Assembly (NCBI RefSeq): GCF_013359695.1
Contig: NZ_JABFMU010000013.1
Span: forward strand, 1 to 64,000
Direction: 5' to 3'
Origin: Pseudomonas sp. C2B4
GTDB taxonomy: Bacteria; Pseudomonadota; Gammaproteobacteria; Pseudomonadales; Pseudomonadaceae
Length of the DNA: 64,000 nt
The translations under genes and the position numbers were made by a program. A model generated the notes under the pieces. The model was given only the letters and a program-made list of their open reading frames with translations. It was not told the origin of the DNA and searched no databases. Positions 55,093 to 64,000 of this stretch are shown piece after piece (position 1 is the stretch's first letter; each line of letters starts with the position of its first letter).

Positions 55093-55136
55093 GGGCGGCT
55101 CCCTTCCAGATGTGAGCAAGACTAGCGGATTGCCCC

Positions 55137-55236
55137 TGCGGGAGCGAACTTGCTCGCGATGGATTCAAGAGCAGCGCGTTCATTCAGCAAGCACGCGTTA
55201 TCGTTAACGCCCATCGCGAGCAGGCTCGCTCCCACA
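55137..55236. repeat. REP pair (REPIN) before mnmC
   Basis: Copies at 55137-55160 and 55212-55236 in inverted orientation, in the divergent gap between pap and mnmC. The right copy ends about 65 bases before the mnmC start, so it may sit close to the promoters. Confidence 0.88.
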
Positions 55237-55301
55237 AGGTCCGGGGCGAACACCACGACGCGATCGGCTAGAATGGCCGCCTTGCCGTTGCCGAGCCTGC
55301 C

Positions 55302-57284
55302 ATGAAACCTGTAATGCCCCACGCCCAGCTCGATTGGGACGATCAAGGTCGCCCCTATTCGCGCGTGTTCGACGATGTGTATTTCTCCGATCAATCGGGG
55401 CTGGACGAAACCCGCTACGTGTTCATCGAACAGAACCGTCTGGCAGAGCGCTTTGCCGCGTTGCCGGAAGGCGGTCGCCTGGTCATCGGCGAGACCGGTT
55501 TCGGTACGGGGCTGAATTTCCTGTGCGCCTGGCAAGTGTTCGAGCAGCATGCGGCGGCCAGCGCCCGGCTGCATTTTGTCAGCGTCGAAAAGTACCCGCT
55601 GAGCCCTGCCGACCTGCAACGTGCCCTGGCACTGTGGCCGGAACTCAAGGTGTTTGCCGATCAACTGCTGGCGCAGTACGTGGCAATTCATCAAGGCTTT
55701 CAGCGCCTGACGCTGGCCAACGGACGGGTGACCCTGACCTTGCTGGTCGGCGATGCCCTGGAGCAGTTACCGCAACTGGACGCGCAAATCGACGCCTGGT
55801 TTCTCGACGGCTTTGCCCCGGCGAAAAACCCGGACATGTGGACTGCCGAGCTGTTTGCCGAACTGGCACGGCTTGCAGCGCCCGGCTCGACCATCAGTAC
55901 GTTTACCAGTACCGGTTGGGTGCGCCGCCTGCTGAACGCGGCGGGCTTCAAGATGAAGCGCACGCCGGGTATCGGCCACAAATGGGAAATCCTGCGGGGT
56001 GCATTCATCGGCTGGCCTGAAGACGTCCCGGCGCCTGCCGTGGCCAAACCGTGGTTTGCGCGCCCGGCACCGCTGGCCGGTGAACGGCGAGCCCTGGTGA
56101 TCGGGGCCGGACTGGCCGGTTGCGCAACGGCTGCCAGCCTCGCGGCCCGGGGTTGGCAGGTCAGTCTGCTGGAACGTCACACCGCCGTGGCCGAGGAAGC
56201 CTCGGGCAATCCTCAAGGCGTGCTTTACCTCAAGCTATCGGCCCATGGCACGGCGTTGTCGCAACTGATTGTCAGTGGATTCGGCTACACCCGGCGCCTG
56301 CTCGAACATTTGCAGCGCGGCGTGGACTGGGACGATTGCGGCGTCTTGCAGCTGGCATTCAATGACAAGGAAGCCGAGCGTCAGGCGCAATTGGCGGCGG
56401 CATTTCCCGAAGACTTGCTGCATACGCTCGATCAAGCGCAGGCCGAGGCTCGCGCCGGTATCGCGCTGCCCGCGGGCGGCCTGTTTTACCCCGAAGGCGG
56501 TTGGGTGCATCCGCCTGCCCTGTGCCAATGGCAGGCAGCACAATCGAACATTCAGTTGCTGACGCATCACCATGTGTTGGAACTAAGTCGTGTGGACGGA
56601 CGATGGCACGCGTGGGAGGGCGACAGGTTGCTGGCCGATGCGCCCGTGGTGGTACTGGCCGGCGCCGCCGAGATCAAACGCTTCCCGTACAGCAGCGAGT
56701 TGCCGCTCAAGCGCATTCGCGGACAGATCACGCGCCTGCCCCAGACGGTTGAGAGCCAAGACCTGAGCACCGTGGTCTGCGCCGAAGGGTATGTCGCCCC
56801 GGCACGCCTGGGTGAACATACGCTGGGCGCCAGCTTCGATTTCAACAATGACGACCTGACCCCCACAGCGGCCGAGCATGCGGGCAACCTGCAGATGCTC
56901 GAAGAAATCTCGCTGGACCTGGTCGCCCGACTCGGCGCGAACACCTTGCAACCTGAAGCGCTCGAAGGTCGCGCGGCATTTCGCTGCACCAGCCCCGACT
57001 ACCTGCCGATCATCGGTCCGCTGGCTGACGGTGAGGCATTTGCCGAAACCTACAGCGCTCTGGGCAAGGATGCGCGGAAAACGCCGGACATTCCTTGCCC
57101 GTGGCTCGAAGGCCTGTACGCCAACAGTGGTCACGGCTCGAGAGGGTTGATTACCGCACCCTTGTCAGGTGAGTTGTTGGCTGCCTGGCTGGATGACGAA
57201 CCTCTGCCCCTGCCCAGAGCAGTGGCAGAGGCCTGTCATCCGAACCGCTTCGCCTTGCGCCGCTTGATCCGAGGCAAGGCCTGA
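55302..57284 (+). CDS. mnmC: Bifunctional tRNA mnm5s2U methyltransferase/oxidase
   Basis: A 660-residue fusion enzyme for the last steps of making 5-methylaminomethyl-2-thiouridine in tRNA wobble positions. Residues 1-240 are the methyltransferase (VIGETGFGTGLNFLCAW for SAM binding, DAWFLDGFAPAKNPDMW). Residues 260-660 are the FAD-dependent oxidase with RRALVIGAGLAGCATAASLA and the late segment GLYANSGHGSRGLITAPL. Length fits the family. It converges on the NEL-like gene, whose stop is only five bases away. Confidence 0.97.
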   Translation: MKPVMPHAQLDWDDQGRPYSRVFDDVYFSDQSGLDETRYVFIEQNRLAERFAALPEGGRLVIGETGFGTGLNFLCAWQVFEQHAAASARLHFVSVEKYPLSPADLQRALALWPELKVFADQLLAQYVAIHQGFQRLTLANGRVTLTLLVGDALEQLPQLDAQIDAWFLDGFAPAKNPDMWTAELFAELARLAAPGSTISTFTSTGWVRRLLNAAGFKMKRTPGIGHKWEILRGAFIGWPEDVPAPAVAKPWFARPAPLAGERRALVIGAGLAGCATAASLAARGWQVSLLERHTAVAEEASGNPQGVLYLKLSAHGTALSQLIVSGFGYTRRLLEHLQRGVDWDDCGVLQLAFNDKEAERQAQLAAAFPEDLLHTLDQAQAEARAGIALPAGGLFYPEGGWVHPPALCQWQAAQSNIQLLTHHHVLELSRVDGRWHAWEGDRLLADAPVVVLAGAAEIKRFPYSSELPLKRIRGQITRLPQTVESQDLSTVVCAEGYVAPARLGEHTLGASFDFNNDDLTPTAAEHAGNLQMLEEISLDLVARLGANTLQPEALEGRAAFRCTSPDYLPIIGPLADGEAFAETYSALGKDARKTPDIPCPWLEGLYANSGHGSRGLITAPLSGELLAAWLDDEPLPLPRAVAEACHPNRFALRRLIRGKA

Positions 57285-57289
57285 AGGGG

Positions 57290-60200
57290 TCAGTCCAGCG
57301 CAAAGCAAGTCTGCGACTCGTCAGCCCTGATGGCCGCCTCGGTCAAACGCCTTAACAACAGGTTCTCGGCGCGCTTGAATTCATTGGCGATACCGTCGAC
57401 CTGGGGGAGATAGTCCGCACCAAGCGTCGCCTCGTTTTCTGTGGCGATCTCCATCCGCGCGTGAAAAGGGGCAGCAAGGCCAGTGAACTGTTTTTCGTGA
57501 TGCTCTCGCAGAAAATCGCGCCAGAACGTGAGGTCACTCAAATAGGCCAGCAGTTCGGGGGAATTTTCTGCGGCGACGACCTTGTCGCGGGCCGTTACCA
57601 GGTCCGCCGGTTTCACGCCGCCAAGGGATGCATACCGCATATGCCGGGGCTGACCGACCAGTTTGAGTGTTTCGGCCAGGCCGGTGCGAAAAGCCAGCGC
57701 CACTTCCACCGGATCGAATTTGGGATGGGCATTGGCATGCTCCCGAGCGAGACGGTCGAGGCAATCGAGGCGGAACAGCCGTCGCCCAAGACTCAACAGC
57801 CGAGCCGCCCGGTCATGGGCATTGGCGGACTCTCGAACCACCGTGTGCAGATCCACCGCCACCTCAAGATGACTGAAGATCGTCGCGGCATCGTCAGTGC
57901 AATGGGCTTTCAACGCCATCGACAGCAGTTGATCGCGCAACGCCGAATCTGTCTGAGTCGCCTCAATCACACTCCAGACCCGCCGGGTCATGTCTTCGCG
58001 CTCAAAGCGGTTATCCGCGGTGCCTCCGACGTCTGCCAGCAACTCAAAGAATCCCTTCGAATGGGGTTCGTGCTTCAGCGCCAGCCAGGCACTGTTTCGA
58101 CGGGCATAGGTCTCTTCACGCCGATCCGGCATCCACAGGTCTCGAGCCCGTTGTTCACTGAGCACCGAGGCATCATCGTCGATCAGCCCCAAGCCGATGC
58201 CGGTGTTGTCACGGAAGGTTTCCAGCTTCACCCGGCTCGCTGCGGATATCGGGTTATCCCGCAGGTTGATCGCCCGGGCGAATCGTGGAGTGACCTGGAA
58301 CAACCAGTCGGGCAACTCCCGGATCTGGTTACCCCGCAAGTCCACTATGTCCAGATACGGCGGGCGCTTGAGTCCAACGGGAAGTTCCGTGGTGCGGGTA
58401 TCGCGCAGGAACAGCGACTGCAAATCCAGCATTTTGCTCACGTCGATCGTAGCGCCCAGGCGATTGCCGCCGAGTCCCAGCGTTCGCAGATTGCGCAGCT
58501 CGGCCAGCTTGCGCAACGTGTGTTCGGTCAGTTGTATCTGGTTGCCGTCCAGCCTCAAGTGCTCAAGGTTGGGCATGTGCGACAAGACCTCGGGCAATCG
58601 CGTGAGTTGATTGCGATCCAGCTCCAGCGTGACAAGCCCTTTGAACGGTTTGAGGAAATACGCCAGCTCATCGCCAGCCTGCATGTCCTTGATGGAGAGG
58701 GTGCGTACATGGGCCACATCCTGCTCGGTCAACGTCGGTAATGGCCCCACCGGGTTGCGGTCCAGCGTCAGTGATGTAGCCGCCTGATTCAGGCGCGAGA
58801 CCCGACGCCAGCAGTTTTCGATGGCATTGACCACCTGACGACGACCGACACGAATATCGTCGAGCCGCCCCGGCAATTTCTTCATTTGCACTTCATCGTT
58901 AAGCCAGGTGTGCAGTACCCCACGCAGTTTTTTCAGTTGCTGCCCCAGTTCGTTGATTCGATTCACCCGTGCAATCTGAGTACTGCCGGCGTTGTCGAGA
59001 AACGACGAAACCTGGGCATCCGTGAACAGCGGATAGAGTTTTCTGACTTTACGAATCAACCCCCTTGAGTAAGCACCCGCTGCAGGCGGATTCGCCTGGA
59101 CACAGGCCGACAGATATTTCGCCGTTTCACTGCGCGCTCCCCGCAACACCTGTGCGGTATGCGCCGGATCGCCAGCGCCCGCCCTCGACAGCCGTGATCG
59201 CAGCGTCGGCAGGTCCAACGAATCGTCACCGGTGAACCCCATGGCGGTGCGATGGCTAGGGGGCAATGCATCCACTATCGACTGCAGCAGCGTATCGCTG
59301 GTCAGGGTGGAAGCCACGTTGCCATTGCCTTGGGTGACCTGATAGCCGGAGGTCGTCTTGACGATGACCCCATGCGAGGGCGCATCGGCTTCACCCACAC
59401 TGTCGAGCAAGGTGCCAGTCCTCGATCCCTGTCGCAGTTCAAGTCGAAAACCGTCGCTCCAGCCTTGCACCCGGTCCATCAGCCCGAGCGCCAGTTTGTC
59501 GGTGTCGGCATTGCCCAGTTGCGGGAAGCGCAACCCCGTCAGTGCACGGTCCTGCCTGAGCGTGGCCTGGGCCTCGCGCACCTGCCGGGCGAGATCCGTG
59601 CCCAGGAGCTTGCGGTCACGCAGGAAAAGGCGATCCCTGCCAGAGGCGTTCTCCAGCAACTCCTGACACACGCGGGTGGGCAGGTCGGGCACCTGTTCGC
59701 GCAGCACCGCAACATCACCGGTAGCGACTCCGTCATAGGTTTTATACAGCCACTCATGCAGCGGCTGGCGATTGCTTTTGAGACTGGCGGCGATCTCCTT
59801 CGCCATCAACCGCGCTTTCGATTCAGTGCCCGTGCTGCCGATAATGGCCTCGACTTCTTTCGGGTACAGACCACTGATAACGGTATCGAGTAATTCCCCC
59901 CAATCCAGCTGCACCTGGCTGACATGCACACTGTTGATGTCATCGTCGTGGGGGGCTGTCTCGGGGAAGCGGGAAACGACCCGATCGTTCGTGTCGCGCA
60001 CTTCGATAAAGCGCTCCGCTGGCCAGCCGGGGAGCCTGGGCAGTGTGAACAGTTGCGCCTGGATGAAGTCCGTGTTCGCGGTCTCGCCGCGCTCCATGGC
60101 CGCGATGAATGCGGTAATGGAGCGGTCGAGTTTCACCCGCTCGACACAGTCATTCAGCCGCTGCGGCAACTTGAGGTTGCTTTCATGCAAATAGTGCAAC

Positions 60201-62098
60201 TGGTCGGTCGTCAGGTCGCTGATGTCGGCAACCCCATCCAGGTCAGTGCCAAGCTCGCTCAGGCGCGGGCTCGTGCGTCCCAATGCATAGGCCGTATCGT
60301 GCCATTCGTGGGCGTGCTCATAAACATGTCGCCAGCCGCCTTCCACGTTTCGTTCGACGGCGGGCTGGAATGCGTCGGTGCGTACAGGATGATCGATGGT
60401 CCATGGCGCCCCTTCGGCTTTGCGGGACACCCGATAGGGCGCGCCATCGATGACAATCGAAGTCAGCCCGGCATGTCGGTAGAGTCCTTGCGAGTCAGCT
60501 TGAACGTCGGCTGGCGGTGTCGTGGACTGCCGATAGGGTTCGAGGTCGGGTTTCCATAATCGGGCTCTGCCATCCGCGCGAGTGATGGCCTCGAATCCAT
60601 CGAAGAATGCCGCCTGCTCCTTCACGCTATGGCTGATGGCGGTAACGATTTTGCCGCCCGCCGCAAACGCCGCCAATTGGGCGACATTTTCAACAACGTT
60701 CAGCACATGGGACAACGCCGCGGTTCGCTCGCCACGTGTCCAGTCCACCACGCCCTCATAGACCTCGCTGACAATGTCGACAACGGCCGCCACCAGCATC
60801 AGCTGACCGATCGCCGGCACGAAAAAAGCGGCCGCGTTCAACAGCAGCAGGCCTCCATCGAACAATATCTGGAGGGTTTTTTCCCGTTGCTGTTCATCGA
60901 CATCGTCGGTCGGGACGGCAAGGAATCGCGCATCCTGTTGAGTCTTGCTGACAAAGGTATTGAAGAAAAAATCGGCAAGACAGGTGTCGGCGGGCGCGGA
61001 ACTGAGCGAACCCACGGTCTTGTCCCGATCAAATTGTGCGAAGAAATCGACCTTATCGTGGCCGTGCAGGTACTGCTCGGCGAAGATTTTTCTGTAGCGA
61101 GTGCTCTGCAGATGGAGGTTGAGGTAAGCCTTGAATTCATCCAGCGAGGCATATTCGAACAGCGGTCGCCGGGGTTCGTTGGGCATGTAGACCACGCACC
61201 TGGCCTTGGGCGCGGTATCGATGGCGACCTTGGTGAACACCACTGCCCCACAGATGCAGACGTCATCAATCATCAGGCCTTGCCAAAACACCGGACCGCC
61301 ATCCAACAGGGCGCCCTTGGTTTGCGCCGCTGGCAGGTCCTGTTCGAGCACGCTCAGCAGCATTGTATGAACCGCTTCGCTGATGTCCTTTTTCAGGTAG
61401 GCAATGTGCAGGGCAACCTGCATATCGAGCACCTTCAATCGCCGGATGTCCGCGGTGGAAGCCCGGTCATCGGCGGGCGCACCCTTTGGGGGTTTTGCCG
61501 GCAACGCCAGGGCCTCGCTGATATGGCGTTGATAGCGGGCCCCCAGGTCGAGCTCGCGACAGAGCGTGGCGAACTTTTCGAAGGTTATTTCAGTTCCGGA
61601 CTGGACCTTGGCGTCGATGCGTATTACCGCATCCACGGGGGGCACACCGCCCTTCGCTTCTTCCTGCGTGAAGTTTTCCATGGCAGCCTGGAGCAGGCTG
61701 CGCGAGTTGACGATCACTTGAGCCAGGCTGCCGACCGGCGTGAGCCCTGTAGACGTGTACTTTTTTGTGGTGATGTCCAATGTGTCCCGCTGCACATCAC
61801 ATTCGATCACCCACTTGCTCCTGAGCAAGGCGGACAGTTGCTCTTTGCAGAACTCGTCCAACGGCTTGAGCTGTTCCAGTGCCGTGGTGACCTTGCCTTG
61901 GGCCAGGAAAGACTGCTCGAAAGCGGCTTTCAGGACCTGCACCACTTTCAGGTCGGCTGTCGCCAACCATTCCGGAGTGGACGCCAGCAGCACTTGGGCC
62001 TTGTCCAGATCACCGGTGTGCTCCAAAACAGCCTCGAGACGTTGCGCGGCGGTGAATGGCAATGCGCCGGGCGTGTTTTTCGGGGGTTCAGACCGCAT
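57290..62098 (-). CDS. Very large LRR protein with NEL-type E3 ubiquitin ligase-like domain
   Basis: A 1602-residue protein with no signal peptide. The first 1100 residues include a hydrophobic helical stretch at about 420-480 (AAFFVPAIGQLMLVAAVV) and helix-rich regions of the dermonecrotic-toxin-like type. Residues about 1130-1290 hold leucine-rich repeats (LVTLELDRNQLTRLPEVLSHMPN, then LEHLRLDGNQIQLTE). The last 300 residues resemble the NEL domain of IpaH/SspH effectors: Cys1400 sits in HCTDDAATIFSHLEVA, matching the catalytic CxD followed by a long helix. This arrangement is annotated in other fluorescent pseudomonads as NEL-type. It would attach ubiquitin to host proteins, which implies delivery into eukaryotic cells. 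ATG 62098 with AGGA upstream is used instead of TTG 62104. No chaperone or secretion genes are adjacent. Confidence 0.8.
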   Translation of the reverse strand: MRSEPPKNTPGALPFTAAQRLEAVLEHTGDLDKAQVLLASTPEWLATADLKVVQVLKAAFEQSFLAQGKVTTALEQLKPLDEFCKEQLSALLRSKWVIECDVQRDTLDITTKKYTSTGLTPVGSLAQVIVNSRSLLQAAMENFTQEEAKGGVPPVDAVIRIDAKVQSGTEITFEKFATLCRELDLGARYQRHISEALALPAKPPKGAPADDRASTADIRRLKVLDMQVALHIAYLKKDISEAVHTMLLSVLEQDLPAAQTKGALLDGGPVFWQGLMIDDVCICGAVVFTKVAIDTAPKARCVVYMPNEPRRPLFEYASLDEFKAYLNLHLQSTRYRKIFAEQYLHGHDKVDFFAQFDRDKTVGSLSSAPADTCLADFFFNTFVSKTQQDARFLAVPTDDVDEQQREKTLQILFDGGLLLLNAAAFFVPAIGQLMLVAAVVDIVSEVYEGVVDWTRGERTAALSHVLNVVENVAQLAAFAAGGKIVTAISHSVKEQAAFFDGFEAITRADGRARLWKPDLEPYRQSTTPPADVQADSQGLYRHAGLTSIVIDGAPYRVSRKAEGAPWTIDHPVRTDAFQPAVERNVEGGWRHVYEHAHEWHDTAYALGRTSPRLSELGTDLDGVADISDLTTDQLHYLHESNLKLPQRLNDCVERVKLDRSITAFIAAMERGETANTDFIQAQLFTLPRLPGWPAERFIEVRDTNDRVVSRFPETAPHDDDINSVHVSQVQLDWGELLDTVISGLYPKEVEAIIGSTGTESKARLMAKEIAASLKSNRQPLHEWLYKTYDGVATGDVAVLREQVPDLPTRVCQELLENASGRDRLFLRDRKLLGTDLARQVREAQATLRQDRALTGLRFPQLGNADTDKLALGLMDRVQGWSDGFRLELRQGSRTGTLLDSVGEADAPSHGVIVKTTSGYQVTQGNGNVASTLTSDTLLQSIVDALPPSHRTAMGFTGDDSLDLPTLRSRLSRAGAGDPAHTAQVLRGARSETAKYLSACVQANPPAAGAYSRGLIRKVRKLYPLFTDAQVSSFLDNAGSTQIARVNRINELGQQLKKLRGVLHTWLNDEVQMKKLPGRLDDIRVGRRQVVNAIENCWRRVSRLNQAATSLTLDRNPVGPLPTLTEQDVAHVRTLSIKDMQAGDELAYFLKPFKGLVTLELDRNQLTRLPEVLSHMPNLEHLRLDGNQIQLTEHTLRKLAELRNLRTLGLGGNRLGATIDVSKMLDLQSLFLRDTRTTELPVGLKRPPYLDIVDLRGNQIRELPDWLFQVTPRFARAINLRDNPISAASRVKLETFRDNTGIGLGLIDDDASVLSEQRARDLWMPDRREETYARRNSAWLALKHEPHSKGFFELLADVGGTADNRFEREDMTRRVWSVIEATQTDSALRDQLLSMALKAHCTDDAATIFSHLEVAVDLHTVVRESANAHDRAARLLSLGRRLFRLDCLDRLAREHANAHPKFDPVEVALAFRTGLAETLKLVGQPRHMRYASLGGVKPADLVTARDKVVAAENSPELLAYLSDLTFWRDFLREHHEKQFTGLAAPFHARMEIATENEATLGADYLPQVDGIANEFKRAENLLLRRLTEAAIRADESQTCFALD

Positions 62099-62393
62099 GA
62101 GCAATATCCTTATTGCGTTGAGGGACGCTCAGTCTATGAAGCTCATCTGGCCATGAATAATTCGAATACACGGACGAATAGGCCTGCATCCAAGCAATAA
62201 CTCCCATGCGTCACAGCAATAATTACCACCCCTGCAATGGACACCTGTGCTCCGTTACCCCTGTGTCCAGCAACCACTGCTTATAACTCATCGATCTAAA
62301 ACTCCCACTACCGTGACAGGTCAGTTTTTGAGTACCCGCTGTTTTGGCGGGTATCGATTGACCCTCCCCAACGGAAAAACCGGTAAGGAATTT
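62099..62393. other. Divergent intergenic region, NEL gene and amidotransferase gene
   Basis: About 295 bases between two divergent starts, so it holds both promoters. A hairpin (62333-62353) lies close to the amidotransferase start. Nothing else recognisable. Confidence 0.5.
62333..62353 (+). promoter_or_regulatory. Leader hairpin 40 bases before the amidotransferase start
   Basis: TACCCGC at 62333-62339 pairs with GCGGGTA at 62347-62353 around a 7-base loop. It has no U-run after it. It is in the expected 5' leader of the gene at 62394, where it might affect translation or mark an operator. Confidence 0.4.
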
Positions 62394-64000
62394 ATGTGCG
62401 GATTAGCTGGCGAGTTACGTTTTGACCATCAACCTGCAGACCTTGCAGCCATAGAACGCATCACCCATCACCTGGCACCCCGTGGCCCCGACGCCTGGGG
62501 TTTTCACAGCCAGGGGCCGATTGCCCTGGGCCACCGGCGTCTGAAAATCATGGACCTGTCGAACCGCTCGGCGCAGCCGATGACCGACCATCAACTGGGT
62601 CTTTCCCTGGCCTTCAACGGCGCGATCTACAACTTCCCGGAATTGCGCAGCGAGCTGGAAAGCCTGGGCTATGCCTTCTATTCCGGCGGCGATACCGAAG
62701 TGCTGCTCAAGGGCTTCCACGCCTGGGGCGAAGCGCTGCTGCCGAAACTCAACGGCATGTTCGCGTTCGCCATCTGGGATCGTGATGCCAAACGCCTGTT
62801 CATCGCCCGCGACCGCCTTGGCGTGAAGCCGCTGTACCTGTCGCGCACCGGCCAGCGCCTGCGCTTCGCCTCGTCCCTGCCAGCGTTGCTCAAGGGCGGG
62901 GACATCAACCCGATCCTCGACCCGGTCGCGCTCAACCACTACCTGAACTTCCACGCCGTGGTCCCCGCGCCGCGCACCTTGTTGGCGGGCATCGAAAAAC
63001 TGCCGCCCGCCACCTGGATGCGCATCGAAGAGGATGGCACCACCGAGCAGAAAACTTGGTGGACCCTGCCCTATGGTCCGCACGCCGATGAAATGAACCT
63101 GACCCTCGAAGACTGGCGCGACCGGGTGCTCGACAGTACTCGCGATGCAGTGGCGATTCGTCAGCGGGCGGCGGTCGACGTCGGCGTGCTGCTGTCCGGC
63201 GGTGTCGACTCGAGCATGCTCGTCGGTCTGCTGCGTGAAGTCGGCGTGGACAATCTCTCGACCTTTTCCATCGGATTCCACGATGCCGGCGGCGAGCGCG
63301 GCGACGAATTTCAATACTCGGACCTGATCGCCCGACACTACGGGACGCAGCATCACCAACTGCGCATCGATGAAAAAGAGATCATCGAACAACTGCCCGC
63401 CGCGTTCCGCGCGATGAGCGAACCCATGGTCAGCCATGACTGCATCGCCTTCTACCTGTTGTCCCGGGAAGTGGCCAGGCACTGCAAAGTGGTGCAAAGC
63501 GGCCAGGGCGCTGATGAATTGTTTGCCGGCTACCACTGGTATCCGCAGGTGGACGGTGCCAGCGATCCGTACGCGGCCTATCGCGAGGCGTTTTTCGACC
63601 GTAGCTACGACGATTACGCCGCCACCGTGCAGCCGAAATGGCTGACCGCGAATGACGCCGCGGGCGACTTCGTGAAGGAACATTTCGCACAACCCGGAGC
63701 AGAGGCCGCCTTGGACAAAGCCCTGCGTCTGGACAGTACGGTGATGCTGGTAGACGACCCGGTCAAACGCGTCGACAACATGACCATGGCCTGGGGCCTG
63801 GAAGCGCGAACACCGTTTCTCGATTACCGGCTGGTGGAGTTGTCGGCACGGATTCCGGGCCAGTTCAAGCTGCCGGACGGCGGCAAGCAGGTGCTCAAGG
63901 AAGCGGCGCGCCAGGTGATTCCGAGCGAAGTGATCGACCGCAAGAAAGGTTACTTCCCGGTGCCGGGCCTCAAGCATTTGCAAGGCGATACGTTGAACTG
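62394..64000 (+). CDS. asnO: N-acetylglutaminylglutamine amidotransferase (partial)
   Basis: An asparagine-synthase-type amidotransferase that runs off the right edge; 535 codons are present of about 590 usual. It begins MCGLAGELRF, with Cys2 as the glutaminase nucleophile, has RGPDAWGFH and LGHRRLKIMDL, and the ATP-PPi loop LLSGGVDSSMLVGLL. In Pseudomonas this class makes the osmoprotectant dipeptide N-acetylglutaminylglutamine amide with an acetyltransferase encoded next door (known); that partner would lie just outside the window. AAGGA is five bases before ATG 62394. Its expression is usually raised by salt stress. Confidence 0.9.
   Translation, partial: MCGLAGELRFDHQPADLAAIERITHHLAPRGPDAWGFHSQGPIALGHRRLKIMDLSNRSAQPMTDHQLGLSLAFNGAIYNFPELRSELESLGYAFYSGGDTEVLLKGFHAWGEALLPKLNGMFAFAIWDRDAKRLFIARDRLGVKPLYLSRTGQRLRFASSLPALLKGGDINPILDPVALNHYLNFHAVVPAPRTLLAGIEKLPPATWMRIEEDGTTEQKTWWTLPYGPHADEMNLTLEDWRDRVLDSTRDAVAIRQRAAVDVGVLLSGGVDSSMLVGLLREVGVDNLSTFSIGFHDAGGERGDEFQYSDLIARHYGTQHHQLRIDEKEIIEQLPAAFRAMSEPMVSHDCIAFYLLSREVARHCKVVQSGQGADELFAGYHWYPQVDGASDPYAAYREAFFDRSYDDYAATVQPKWLTANDAAGDFVKEHFAQPGAEAALDKALRLDSTVMLVDDPVKRVDNMTMAWGLEARTPFLDYRLVELSARIPGQFKLPDGGKQVLKEAARQVIPSEVIDRKKGYFPVPGLKHLQGDTLN

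Noticed and set aside
60629..62200. A 523-codon plus-strand frame opposite the NEL-like gene
   Set aside because: Antisense shadow; residues are rich in H, Q, R and G in the pattern produced by reverse reading of coding DNA, and the opposite strand has clear LRR and NEL features.
62415..63983. A 522-codon minus-strand frame opposite the amidotransferase gene
   Set aside because: Antisense shadow; the plus strand shows Cys2, the ATP-PPi loop and a good ribosome site.

Overview
The window looks like a chromosome segment of a Pseudomonas of the fluorescens type. The evidence is protein-level resemblance to Pseudomonas genes, a neighbourhood that (from memory of P. aeruginosa) recalls rpsA-cmk-tyrA/aroA-hisC-pheA-serC-gyrA-mtnA-mtaD-ubiG-mupP, and six pairs of inverted REP sequences typical of fluorescent pseudomonads. 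No plasmid, phage, CRISPR, tRNA or rRNA feature was seen.

Region 1 (1-18.3 kb) is a variable surface-polysaccharide locus, probably the O-antigen locus, because it abuts ihfB and rpsA where pseudomonads usually carry it. On the plus strand it has an SGNH-hydrolase-like gene and a tightly overlapping rmlBACD operon for dTDP-L-rhamnose. On the minus strand, reading away from ihfB, it has manC and manB (GDP-mannose), a free-standing APS kinase cysC, the ABC exporter wzm/wzt, an FkbM methyltransferase with a repeated coiled-coil tail, a two-domain glycosyltransferase and an acyltransferase. Decay is visible: the left edge holds the start of a sulfotransferase cut off after 42 codons, a wrecked rmlB-rmlA fusion lies beside ihfB, and two long gene-free stretches share a diverged repeat of about 95 bp. 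The cluster therefore appears to have been exchanged at least once and may once have made, or may still make, a sulfated glycan.

Region 2 (18.4-37 kb) is conserved core: lapA, ihfB, a small lipoprotein, rpsA, then the closely packed minus-strand set serC-pheA-hisC-tyrA/aroA-cmk for serine and aromatic amino acid synthesis, gyrA, the divergent mtnA/mtaD pair for methylthioadenosine salvage, ubiG, mupP, a YciK-type dehydrogenase and a diguanylate cyclase.

Region 3 (37-64 kb) mixes housekeeping genes (heme-oxygenase-fold protein, GGDEF/EAL protein, ABC exporter, DsbA-like protein, trhO, bolA, fumC, an EamA transporter, thiolase, pap, mnmC, and the start of an N-acetylglutaminylglutamine amidotransferase gene) with two very large toxin-like genes. 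One (1389 aa) ends in a deaminase-like zinc motif. The other (1602 aa) carries leucine-rich repeats followed by a region resembling the NEL class of ubiquitin ligases with a candidate catalytic cysteine at residue 1400. Neither has an evident immunity gene or secretion gene next to it. These two genes and the sulfation/rml relics of the polysaccharide locus are the most interesting parts of the window.
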